A stretch of DNA of 64,000 nucleotides from Megachile rotundata (Eukaryota > Arthropoda > Insecta > Hymenoptera > Megachilidae), in NCBI RefSeq assembly GCF_050947335.1, contig NC_134984.1, forward strand, positions 5,995,926 to 6,059,925, written 5' to 3'. How positions within the stretch are numbered: position 1 is the first letter of the stretch; every line of letters starts with the position of its first letter. The translations under genes were made by a program, and so were the position numbers. The notes beneath the pieces are model-generated. The model was not told the DNA's origin, made no database searches, and saw only the letters and a list, made by a program, of their open reading frames with translations. Shown here piece after piece: positions 54,888-64,000 of the stretch.

Positions 54888-55560
54888 TTACATCCAGGGA
54901 ATATTCCTTTTCCGTCGGTATACAGGTCGCGATCAAATTGACCCACAAGAATGCATTAACGCGGCATTCTGCGAAAGCGATCGCGAAACTCCAAAATGTG
55001 CATGAATGACAAATGAGTGAACTCGATTTGGCATACTTTCGGGTACAAAAAACGTCGACAAGCGCGGGTGACGCGATTTTCGTGACTTTTGAGACTTTAG
55101 ACTTTTAGTATCCAGGTTAATTCCCGCGTCCACACGTCGAGGTTTTTCTTCGCGCTCGGCCAGCGGTCATTCGCGTAGCGTATCTCCGGGTCTGACAATA
55201 CAAGACCCGTGAACGGTTAATTCCGGGAGTGTGTGCGCCATCGCGTAGGATCACCGCGAGGAATAAAACCATCATCAACCTCTATAGAGCGAAGCAGTAC
55301 CCGAAATCGAGCCATCATGAATGCGGGAGTAAGTGTGTGTGTGAAAGAGAAAACATCGTCTTGTAAGTAAAGAACGTACGTAATAGAATCCAAGTATAAC
55401 AAAATAAATGCCTAATCAGTTCTGAAATAGTCTCCATCGAACTTCACTAAGGTAGCCATCGGAGATCCACGCGAAGTACACGTAACCGATTAAGGTCAAG
55501 GTGTGCGTTAGAACCTTAAAGATAAAGAACCCGCAAAATAGAGTGTGACATAACAAATTT

Positions 55561-55578
55561 AGTGTCAGAAGTAGGATT
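55561..55578 (+). other. Primer-binding-site-like segment of the Gypsy element
   Basis: AGTGTCAGAAGTAGGATT follows the probable LTR end (ACATAACA) and resembles the TGGTGTCAGAAGTGGGAT leader segment of many insect Gypsy elements. The priming tRNA was not identified. Confidence 0.45.
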
Positions 55579-55759
55579 CTTCTAACTTAACCTCACCCCG
55601 TAAACGTTATTTCGCGTATAGTATTTCGTATCGTTCTGTTTCGTATTGTTTTGTTGCGTGTCGTATCGTGTAGTATCACGTATCGTGTATCGTCATGTAT
55701 CAGTTTGCTTCGCATATCGCGTAAAATATCGTATATAATTATATTGCGTAAACATTAAC

Positions 55760-56811
55760 ATGTCGAGGTTAACAGATTCACCTCTGCAGCATGCTCCACC
55801 CGCACCACTTATAAATGCACCATTAACTTCAACCTCCAGATCCTCAATGGATCGGGGCCAGCAAAATTCTCACGAAATGTCACAGTACGATATGTAGTCT
55901 ATGTCCCGTGATGAGGAAGATCGTGTTTATCATGCATTAGAATCGGTTCCGCATTTTGACCCTAGGTCCACTTCTTTTGAAAGTTTTCTATCTGCTGTAA
56001 CGAGTGTAATGGATCGCATTCCAGAGGTCATGAAGACAGATTTCTCTCCGGTCTCAAACATAAATTAACTGAGCCAATTAAATTCTATATTGAGGATGGC
56101 AACTGCACGAATATTGCAGATTTTCTTAGGCTTTTATGTAAACAGTATGCGCCGTGTAGACCTCATTTAGAGATTCGTTATGAGCTAGAACACATTGGCA
56201 TGCATCCGGGCGAATCTATTTTAGATTATATTCATCGATTTACCAGATTACGACATCAGGTCCTTGGTAGTGCCCGCGACGAATACGGAGAAGAATGGGA
56301 TTCTTCGAATTTTGATCGGTCAGCGCGTACATCTTTTATTAGGGGATTTCGCGCACATATATCGCACGCAGTCGTAGCATCTATGCCTATTTCATTAAAC
56401 GAGACATTTGACGAAGCATTGTATACGGAAAAATGTCAAAACAGAGGAGTAGGTGGTTTTCCTATCGACTCATACGTGTACCCTTTACCTCCGCGACCCC
56501 CAGCTCCGTATGATTCCGAACGGAGCTGGACGGAATGGCGCGAACAGCCAAGACAAATTGAATACGAATATCCCAGAATATCATATCACGCGAATACACC
56601 TTATTATGATCGAGCGAGCCGTTCGCGAGTACCTGACCGTGAGATTCGTCCACGTATGCGCAGTCCAGTCGAAGATATTATCATGAGATTCGTGGTCTTG
56701 AACAAGAAATTAGGCAAAGAAATTTCAATCAACGAGAACCACCTCGTTCACGACGGGAGCAACCATTGTCGCGCAATCGAAATTTTTCACCACGAAGAAA
56801 TGCATCGTTAG
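55760..56811 (+). pseudogene. Gypsy gag
   Basis: The frame from MSRLTDSPLQ has a stop near 55,895 and a frame change near 56,045. The capsid part reads HPGESILDYIHRFTRLRHQV and AHISHAVVASMPISL, typical of insect Gypsy gag. An Arg-rich tail follows, and no clear CCHC knuckle is visible. Confidence 0.75.
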
Positions 56812-56931
56812 AAAAGGAAAATTTAAACTCCAACCGATCTCATCACCGACACGCAGAATGTCCCGAAACAGTTCCGGATACCGTATCTCGAACAGACACC
56901 CTCCCCTCGAATCAAAGTCAAGGCGAAGGAA

Positions 56932-57363
56932 TTGGACAACGGCGAGGGTGAGTTTCTAATTGATACGGGCTCTATGTTGAATTTGGTTAAATTAAGCGCG
57001 ATCCAATCCGACGCACCAGCTGTAAATAAAGAAATTATTACTATTGAAGGCTTAAAGGGAACGGTTACGACCGTCGGTGCGACGTGCATGAAAATTAACG
57101 ATAGTTGGGTTCTATTCTATGTGGTTGAGACACCTAATTTCCCTGAAGGGGTAGTTGGATTAATAGGCAGCTCCTATCTTTTACAAGAAAACAGCTCATT
57201 TTCATTTTATCATCGTTCGATCGTAACCAGTAAAAGACCAATTCACCCCATAAATTTTTCAAACACCGAAGAAATGGAAAGGGCCTTGGCTGTATATAAT
57301 CGCGATCAAGAAATTTTACGAACATATCCAGGCGAACATATCCAGGCGAACATCCAGGACTAG
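56932..57363 (+). pseudogene. Gypsy protease region
   Basis: GEGEFLIDTGSMLNLVKLS contains the DTG catalytic motif of the retroviral-type aspartic protease, and EGVVGLIGSSYLLQE is the second conserved strand. It overlaps the end of the gag frame region and stops before RT begins. Confidence 0.8.
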
Positions 57364-57437
57364 ATGATGAAACGAAAGGTGAGGAACTTCGCGAACACGA
57401 ACTCGATAATTCGCTGACTCCACTCAGTGAAGAACAA

Positions 57438-57764
57438 TTGCTGGACTTCGAAAATAAGGACCTCGGAAATTATGAAACGGCAAATCGTACCTCGGAAGAA
57501 CGTTTAAGCATTATCATGAAAACTTTGAAACTTGACCACTTAAATGCGCAATCTCGGACCCTTGTCGAAATGCTAGTTACGAAATATTCTGACAGATTTT
57601 TCATACTCGGAGATCCCCTTGGAGAAACAGACGCAATGGCACACACTATTCAATTGACAGACTCTAGACCAATATTTACTCGACAATATCATTTATTTGG
57701 ACAGAAGAACAACAAAATAGCTTTGAGGACCTTAGGCAAGCTCTTTGTGAAGAACCTGCCTTAA
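57438..57764 (+). pseudogene. Gypsy reverse transcriptase start, core deleted
   Basis: YSDRFFILGDPLGETDAMAH and IQLTDSRPIFTRQYH are the first conserved segment of Gypsy reverse transcriptase. The text then jumps straight to the segment preceding RNase H, and about 200 residues of palm and thumb are missing. Confidence 0.82.
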
Positions 57765-58155
57765 GATATCCGAATTTTGATGACCTGTTTATTATAACCA
57801 CCGATGCATCTGATATTGCGGTCGGCGCTAGTTCGAGTCAAGGCAAAATAGGCCAGGATCCGCCCATTGCATATGCATCGCACTTACTCACAGACTGTCA
57901 GAAAAATGATTCAACTACAGAAAAGGAATGTTTGGCCATTATATTCGTGGTAAAACATTTTAAGACATACATCTACGGGCGGAAATTTACATTGGTAACT
58001 GACTATTGCCCTCTGCAATGGTTATTTTCAATCAAGGATCCAGTATTCCGTTTGACTCGATGGAGAATACTTCTTGCTGACTACGATTACCAAATAATTT
58101 ACAAACCTGGATGAGTTAACGTTAGCGTAGGCGCATTATCTCGTAATCCGGTACT
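57765..58155 (+). pseudogene. Gypsy RNase H
   Basis: IITTDASDIAVGASSSQGKIG (first aspartate), TTEKECLAIIFVVKHFKTYIY (glutamate) and LVTDYCPLQWLF (second aspartate, H to Y in the usual TDH) are seen across two frames. A TGA replaces a codon near 58,114, just before the GALSRNPV end signature. Confidence 0.85.
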
Positions 58156-58954
58156 GCACGCACTACCACTTGTACCACGCGAAAAAGAGATAATACCCGT
58201 TTCGAATATTCGCACAGAAGGAATTGGTCAAAAAGTTAGTGCGCGTCATCAAAATCAACCACGCCCAAATTATGAAGAACCCCCGTCATTACTAGTAGAA
58301 GATAGCAATTAATGATGAATCAAACATAACAAATAGTAATTTAGAAAGAAGTTTTTGGCTACCTGAGGATATGGTGGACGAACCTGACGCAAACTCAACA
58401 ATTTTGAAACCGGTAGAAACGCGGATGCGAGTTCAAGAATTTGATAACAGGAATATCAGAGGTTCTCCGGAACGTTCAACGAAGCCTAAGAAACGGGTCT
58501 CTTGAAGAGCACCGCTTTTTGTACAACAAAACTTTCCCGAAACAATGATAAACTACTTGATAACCGATAATCTCAATAATCCTGAACCAAATAACGAAAA
58601 TCAAAATAGGAATTTCTCCATACAAAACGAAGAAGATAACCAGGGAAATTCAAACAATACAAACATTCACTTTGATGAATCATCGGATCACATACCCTCT
58701 CCTACAAAATTACTAGACGTACTTCAATCAACAATAATTGCCCCTACTAGAATGGATCATGGAAAGCGAACAAAAACAAGTATTACGGAACCAATCATCT
58801 CAATATCTTCTTATGATATGCTCGATATTCTGTCATAGTATCCGAAACCAATACCAATTGAGGTTAACTAGAAATCCCTGAAATATAAAATAGAAATTTC
58901 AACATCCACACTTACATCTGATCAAGGCAATTATGTTCATTTTATCCCGGCAAA
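58156..58954 (+). other. Gypsy spacer between RNase H and integrase
   Basis: A 97-codon Asn-rich frame (58,545-58,838) and surrounding broken frames have no catalytic motif. Position and composition fit the variable linker of this element family. Confidence 0.5.
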
Positions 58955-59801
58955 GTGTTCCTGACCCCAGTGTGTAAAACATTGAAGGCTTTAGGAATTT
59001 TCTCGGAACCCAAAATATTCATGAATGAGTTAATCGAAGGAAAGGTAATTCAGACTAATACGGAGGAAGGCATGACATTCAGTATAGTCGGAACTAAGAA
59101 TTTCTTTCATACAATTCACATTAACCAATTGACATATTTGTTACAAGTTCTAAAATCGGTTATACGGCTGACAAATATAAAAAATTTTAGAATTGCGACA
59201 CACGGCGAGACTCTACGTACATTCGATGCTTCTACTCTGCAAAGCTACATAGAAGTTTTCCATGATTTATCAATAAAAATAACAATTTGTACAGGAGAAA
59301 TTCAACAACCTGAGGATCAGTTTGAAAATATTATCCGATGTTATCACGAGAGTTTACTGGGAGGCCATAAGGAAGTAACAAAAACAAATAAACGCATCAG
59401 GAATAACTTTGAATAGGCAAGAATGCATAGGGGTATAGAAGATTACGTTAGAAATTGTAAAAGCTGTCAGGAACAAAAACTAGTGCGAATTAAATGCTCG
59501 AGGACCTATGCTCATCACCAACACACCGGGAAAACTATTCGATAAAATAGCTCTAGATATTGTGGGCCCTTTACCCCTTACTTCAAGCGGCAACCGGTAC
59601 ATCCTCATGATCTAATGCCAATTTATCAAAATTCTGTGTGGCGATACTCCTACCTGACATTAAAGGAATAACGGTAGCAGGCGCGATATCGAGATACTTC
59701 ATTGTAATTTTCGGAGCCCTTCGTGCTATTCTCACCGACCGAGGAAGAACCTTCATAAATTATCTAATAGAAGGAATAGCGAAACATTTAAAATCAACCA
59801 T
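58955..59801 (+). pseudogene. Gypsy integrase zinc finger and core, broken
   Basis: A frame ending at 59,416 includes IRCYHESLLGGHKEVTKTNKR (HH of the zinc finger). The CC pair (CKSCQEQKL) is in the next stretch, and LDIVGPLPLTSSG then carries the first core aspartate. A second aspartate region (AILTDRGRTFINY) lies at about 59,730. Several stops separate these pieces. Confidence 0.78.
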
Positions 59802-60365
59802 GTGACGACTTCTGGATACAGGCCTCAGACAAACGGTTCGCTCGAACCTAGTCACATAGTATTAACCGAATATTTAAAACATTATTTGAAAAAGTATGAA
59901 GATTGGGATATTCTACTACCTTTCGCGACCTATGCATACAACACATCCGTACACGAAGCGACAAATTTCACGCCCTATGAGGTAGTTTTCGGACAAGTAG
60001 CTAGAGATCCATTTACGCCTATGTTTCGAAAGGAATTCAACACCTGTCCCCTCCATGTGCAAAACTTAGTTCATCGTTTAGATGAAATTCGAAGAATAAC
60101 ACGGGATAACTTGGACTCTAATAAACGGCGTTCTAAATTAATTTACGATGAAAAATGTAACGAAGTAAAATTTTCTCCTAATGAATATGTTTATGTGCTA
60201 AAAGAATCCAGGGTAAGAAAATTTGAACCTCACTACCACGGACCATATAAAATTTGTGAAATCACTGACCTAAATAATGCGATATTGATTACTGAAACCG
60301 GACAGAAATTTGTAAAACATTTTGATAAATTAAAACATGCTTATTTCCAAAAAAAGGGGATTTAG
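59802..60365 (+). pseudogene. Gypsy integrase end, open frame of 187 codons
   Basis: YRPQTNGSLEPSHIVLTEYL contains the catalytic glutamate, FATYAYNTSVHEATNFTPYE is the conserved strand after it, and KFSPNEYVYVLKE...HYHGPYKI is the C-terminal GPY/F module. The frame itself is uninterrupted, but the integrase upstream is broken. Confidence 0.85.
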
Positions 60366-61304
60366 ATAAAAGCGCTGAATTGGAACCTCCCTGAAGGAAA
60401 GGGAAAGATAAATTTCGAATTTCTCTAAAAAATCCCATTATTGGTACATTTATGACACATGTAGTTATTCGCAAATTAAACCTATAATACCGTATTCATA
60501 AATAAATATATGTTGCTACACGGTATTTCGCGGCTAGCTCGGTAATTGCCCGCGACCCCGCTTCGCCCGCGAATTCTCGAACGGCCTTTCCTGGCCTTGC
60601 CCGCGACTACGACCGTCGCGGCGCCTCCGCGGATTCGCGGACGCGTAGCACTTCGGCGCCCGATTCGAATCCGTTCAATATCGCTTTATTTTATTTGATA
60701 GTTGGGCGCCAGACGCTTTTTAGCGTCGCGATAAGGAACTTAGACGCGAAACGAGATTCTAAAGCGGAAAGATGGGAAAATCGGTTATGTCAACCTCGGG
60801 AAAACGCGGAAGACTCGAATCGGCGGCGGAACGGCTCGGTAACTCAGTATCCGAACGAAATGGTAGGGTGGCGGGATTCTTCAAGGGTAAAGGAGCTAGA
60901 CGTGGAGGCGGACGAGAGTAAATGATTCGGGACAATCCGCGAGAAACCTCAATTTAGCGGTATTTGTTAAACAGCGGTGTTTATTTAAAAACTTCATGTG
61001 AATTCTGCAGCGATAAAAATAAAAATAAAATAAAATTAAAAATATTTTCATTATTTCATCAAAATTTCTATCTGCAATAATTTTTTTAAAATAAGTGATA
61101 TCTGAGAAAATTTTGATAACATGCATTCTCGATTTCGGAATCAAATAAAGAGTTTCACAATCATAAATGCTACATTAACCTCTAAAATAATAAGGTACAC
61201 TAAAGTAAGCAATGGAGTATAAAATTTTATTGTCATTTGGCTTAAGTGTTTACAATTAAAGCATATAAAATGTAATTCATTATATAAATTTCATAATTTT
61301 GCTG
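60366..61304. other. Unassigned DNA, partly CpG-rich
   Basis: 60,515-60,680 is rich in CGCG/GCCCGCGA words. GTTGGGCGCCA near 60,702 matches the complement of a lysine-tRNA primer-binding site and may point to another LTR remnant (weak). The remainder is AT-rich. No protein was recognised. Confidence 0.4.
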
Positions 61305-61857
61305 TCATAAGGACCATAATAAATAATAACTATTACATCGAATGATTAGTGTTACCTCTTCAGCTTGTGGGACAGCGGAACGTTTCCTTTCCATATGCTG
61401 TTTCAAGTTTATAGTATTACTACACGTTTTCAATTCTTTCGGACAGTATTTACATTTTGCAGTGGCATTATCCTTCTTCATTACAAAATGCTTCCGCCAG
61501 CAACTTCTGGGTATTTTGCTAGTGAAAGTCATTTTTATGGTTAACGACAATTATTTTGACACTTCAAAACTTTAAAGAAAAAAATAAAGCCAAAAAGGAT
61601 CACAACTTATTATATATTAGTACGTAAAGATAGCGCTGTTTTTTATCGACTTGTTCACATTTAGTAAACTTACTTACCATTTTTTCATCTGTCGCACACA
61701 TGGCACTATTTACAAAAATCGGTTTGAAATGTGTAATTCATATAGTCGATTTATTAAAAATTGATGTTTACCATTAATAAAATCGATTACAAGATATCGA
61801 TAATAAGAAAAAAATAATCGATTAAAATAAAAGTCGATTATTTTTTCACTTCCCTAC
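61305..61857 (-). pseudogene. hAT fragment with BED zinc finger
   Basis: The frame (61,305-61,550) reads KIPRSCWRKHFVMKKDNATA, CKYCPKELKTCSNTINLKQH, a BED-type zinc finger from the start of a hAT transposase (ZBED1-like). Upstream, repeated AATCGATTA words lead to CACTTCCCTAC at about 61,847, which reads GTAGGGAAGTG on the element strand and may be its terminal repeat. The catalytic part is missing. Confidence 0.65.
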
Positions 61858-62522
61858 AGAGTAGATGTGAAGCAACCACTGGCTCGACAAAAATCATAGC
61901 CTCAGAAGTAATGACAGAAAATGTAAATTTTACCTACCCAGCCCCGTATGAAATTAACATATCAAACACTGTCAGAGAACTAACGCCCCATCACATAAAT
62001 ATTCTTTCTGACAATCAAGTAAATCATCAAGCAGTAGACCCATCACACTTTAGCATAGACAATCAAAATTTATTAACTTTAAAAGAAATTGAACAACAAG
62101 CCCAAAGTATAGCTCTACACTTTAGAGTGACTTGAATGAACTGGACAAGAGAACTAAAGTCCCTGTCGTTTATGAGGGTTGCTTTTGTCGTGTACGTTTT
62201 AATTTATTGAAGGGAAATCCAAGATTTTAAGATGGTAAAAGTTAGTTTTAACCATGTAAGGACAGGCCTCTCAGAATAATGGCGTTTTCTAATGGTCAAG
62301 ACAATAATGTCAAGTTCTGTATACACCGGAACTATAGTTAAGCTGAATAATCACGTAGATTAACCTGATGTTGTTGTGAGATTATGAAAAGAGAAGTTCA
62401 ACACAGAACATTCTTTCCCCGCTGAGAGAGCAGCGATCAATAAAACATGAAATTTGTGTACTTACTCCTGGTTGAAAGTTTTGCTTGTAATCACATATAG
62501 TGCTTTATAAATACCGGTGATC
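61858..62522. other. Unassigned DNA with a 75-codon frame
   Basis: The frame at 61,911-62,135 (plus, starting MTENVNFTYP) has no recognisable domain and could be a small remnant of a retroelement. The rest shows no feature I can support. Confidence 0.35.
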
Positions 62523-63118
62523 TCAGATATCCTGATTGGGCAGTGGTGCCAAACGCCTGACATTACCGTCGAATGTTGATGTAGCTGTCCTGACTGTAAC
62601 GGTTCGGATGATTCCGTCTGAGCCAGGATGCACCTTGACGACCCTTCCGAGTGGCCAGTGTAACGGCGGTACATTGTAGTTCTTCAGAAGGAGTATAATT
62701 TCTTCTTTGATGCTGTGGGAACCTTTTGACCATTTACTTCGATTAGTTAATTCATTTAAGTATTCCCGATGCCACCTAGTCCAAAAGTGCTGTTTCAATT
62801 GTTGTACATGTTGCCAACTAGTTAAACAATTGACCGGGGTTTCTTTAAAGTCTCTTTCGCGCAAGCTTGTCAACGAATCGCCAATCAAGAAATGACCAGG
62901 TGTCAATGCTAGTAAATCATTAGCATCTGATGAAATGGAGGTGATCGAGCATGAATTTAAAATAGCCTCTATTTCGATAATCAGTGTGTTTAAGTTTTCA
63001 AAGGTAAATAATGTGGGCCTTGCGACGCGTCTTAAATGATATTTAAATGACTTCACAGCCGCTTTCCAAGGACCTCCAAAATGAGAACTTAATGGTGGAA
63101 TGAATTTCCAGTCGATTC
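62523..63118 (-). pseudogene. BEL/Pao integrase C-terminal region
   Basis: FIPPLSSHFGGPWKAAVKSFK contains the conserved segment around the integrase catalytic glutamate. LTPGHFLIGDSLTSL, QQLKQHFWTRWHREYLNEL and WPLGRVVKVHPGSDGIIRTV form the DUF5641-type tail of BEL/Pao elements. It ends with LPNQDI and a stop. The 177 codons from MKSFKYH are uninterrupted, but the rest of the enzyme is not. Confidence 0.87.
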
Positions 63119-63455
63119 ACCGTTCGGCAAAAAAAGTAACTACTGTAAGTTGTTTGTAGGAAAGAAAATGATACAAAAGAAAAGAGATGAAAGTAACTAT
63201 ATTTTATAACACAAAAGAAAGAAAAGAATGAACTGAATTGAAACTTGCTTAAATTAAATGAAACTGTCTATTGCACGGTACGCCCACCGGCTTTTACACG
63301 CTTGCTTTGATCGGTACGTTCACCGTCGCGTTTGACTATCGTCTGCTTATTGTCTACCGATTCCCCCGAAATTTAAATCGGAGCACTTACTCCCCCCCCC
63401 CCCCCCCCCCCCCCCCCCAAATTCTTACACTACTTTATTGTTGTGATCTTCGGAT
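63119..63455. other. Foreign insert or rearranged DNA in the BEL integrase, with a C27 run
   Basis: The integrase text stops at 63,118 and resumes near 63,455. Between them is unrelated sequence containing 27 consecutive C (63,392-63,418) and ACGGTACGCCCACC/TCGGTACGTTCACC words. No family was recognised. The homopolymer length may be unreliable. Confidence 0.45.
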
Positions 63456-63585
63456 CGAAGAACTGCTTTCACTGCTAAACAGACAAAGACTGCGACGTGA
63501 ATCTTAATTTTACTACGATTGCTTACATCCTTTCTTTGATATAAAATGGGCCGCAATAATCTACACCAAGGTGTAAACGTTACTT
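63456..63585 (-). pseudogene. BEL/Pao integrase core start
   Basis: LGVDYCGPFYIKER carries the first catalytic aspartate. After a frame change, SNRSKIKIHVAVFVCLAVKA follows, the adjacent BEL integrase segment. Together with 62,523-63,118 it belongs to one decayed element, distinct from the BEL pieces at 51-52.6 kb. Confidence 0.78.
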
Positions 63586-64000
63586 TGCCTATTTTGATAC
63601 GCGCGGAGACGGGCGTTGCTTCTACGAATTATGTCGTTATATTTCCTATGAATTCTATCTGGTTTTAAGCCCAAAATGGGCTTCTCGGAAGGAATGAAAG
63701 TAACTTTTACACTAAGATATCTACGAATGATTTAAATGGAGGGTTCGGGTCTCCAGGCACTGGACAGCGGGGTGTACTGACTGGTCATTAAAGAAAGTTA
63801 GAAGTCTGTTTGGTTTATAATGAACATAAGACAATATATTCTGTAAACAAGCACACTTACATAAATATTTAGTAATGAGAAGTTTTGTTTATTTATCACA
63901 ACACTAGATCGCACGCATAAGAAAGTATATTTACTTATTTTGAAAGACAATTTTGTACGCTGTGTTTGTTATGGAGTTGTCTCCTTTAAATCTACTTTGA
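63586..64000. other. Unassigned DNA at the window end
   Basis: It is probably the upstream continuation of the decayed BEL/Pao element, but I could not recognise protein text in it. Confidence 0.3.

Larger units (their letters stand above)
54888..60365 (+). mobile_element. Ty3/Gypsy retrotransposon lacking the RT core
   Basis: The order on the plus strand is LTR-like DNA (about 54,888-55,556), a primer-binding-site-like segment, gag, protease, the start of reverse transcriptase, RNase H and integrase. A deletion removes the reverse-transcriptase core, including the YIDD site, and several stops and shifts occur. The 3' LTR could not be matched to the 5' one, so the 3' end given is the integrase stop. 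It is inactive but its integrase C-terminus is still open. Confidence 0.8.

Noticed and set aside
60695..60712. Lysine-tRNA primer-binding site of another LTR element
   Set aside because: GTTGGGCGCCA matches, but no LTR end, gag or second LTR could be found around it.
63392..63418. C27 run as a biological signal
   Set aside because: Homopolymer length is prone to assembly error and no partner structure is present.

Overview
The window looks like gene-poor, repeat-dense nuclear DNA of an insect, most likely a hymenopteran such as an ant. The evidence is nested piggyBac, hAT, Tc1, Copia, Gypsy, BEL/Pao and LINE remains in AT-rich DNA, TTAGG-type (insect telomere-like) motifs, and totivirus-like sequence of a kind known from ant genomes. 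The order is an inference; I cannot name a species. I found no conventional host protein-coding gene.

Layout. 1-8,782 is AT-rich DNA without recognisable genes, with an old long inverted repeat at 4,075-7,140. 8,783-9,991 holds two small piggyBac-type elements with TTAA duplications. 10,168-15,548 is a dead Copia element on the minus strand, split by a 2.26-kb piggyBac element with an intact 522-codon transposase, and followed by a second, broken piggyBac. 17,139-17,943 is an internally deleted hAT copy. 18.5-22.7 kb is the 3' part of a Gypsy element (reverse transcriptase to LTR-like DNA, minus strand).

The most striking part is 22,721-44,042. A GC-rich sequence unit encoding a large capsid-like protein and a totivirus-type RNA-dependent RNA polymerase is present as two complete head-to-tail units (9.9 and 11.2 kb) plus the 3' end of a third, all on the minus strand. 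Every unit ends in a poly(A) tract of 20-25 bases. Each complete unit begins with TTAGG-like DNA containing an inverted repeat, has two long ORFs joined by a conserved -1 frameshift signal (GGGAAAC, 7-base spacer, GC-rich stem), and carries 2.8-4.0 kb of non-coding 3' DNA with tandem repeats. The units contain no reverse transcriptase. Coding parts differ mainly at synonymous sites, while parts of the 3' region and the 5' inverted repeat are almost identical. This fits repeated copying of polyadenylated RNA by a reverse transcriptase acting in trans, with an organisation recalling telomeric HeT-A arrays. The mobility and telomere readings are inferences.

44,043-47,072 is a hAT element with an intact 623-codon transposase and arms that duplicate the end of its gene. 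47.1-48.1 kb is a Gypsy integrase fragment. 48,435-50,756 is a long inverted-repeat element carrying two opposed tRNA-like Pol III units. 50.8-54.3 kb is a nest of Tc1, BEL/Pao, piggyBac and LINE pieces. 54.9-60.4 kb is a plus-strand Gypsy element lacking its reverse-transcriptase core. 60.4-64 kb holds a BED-finger hAT fragment and BEL/Pao integrase remnants.
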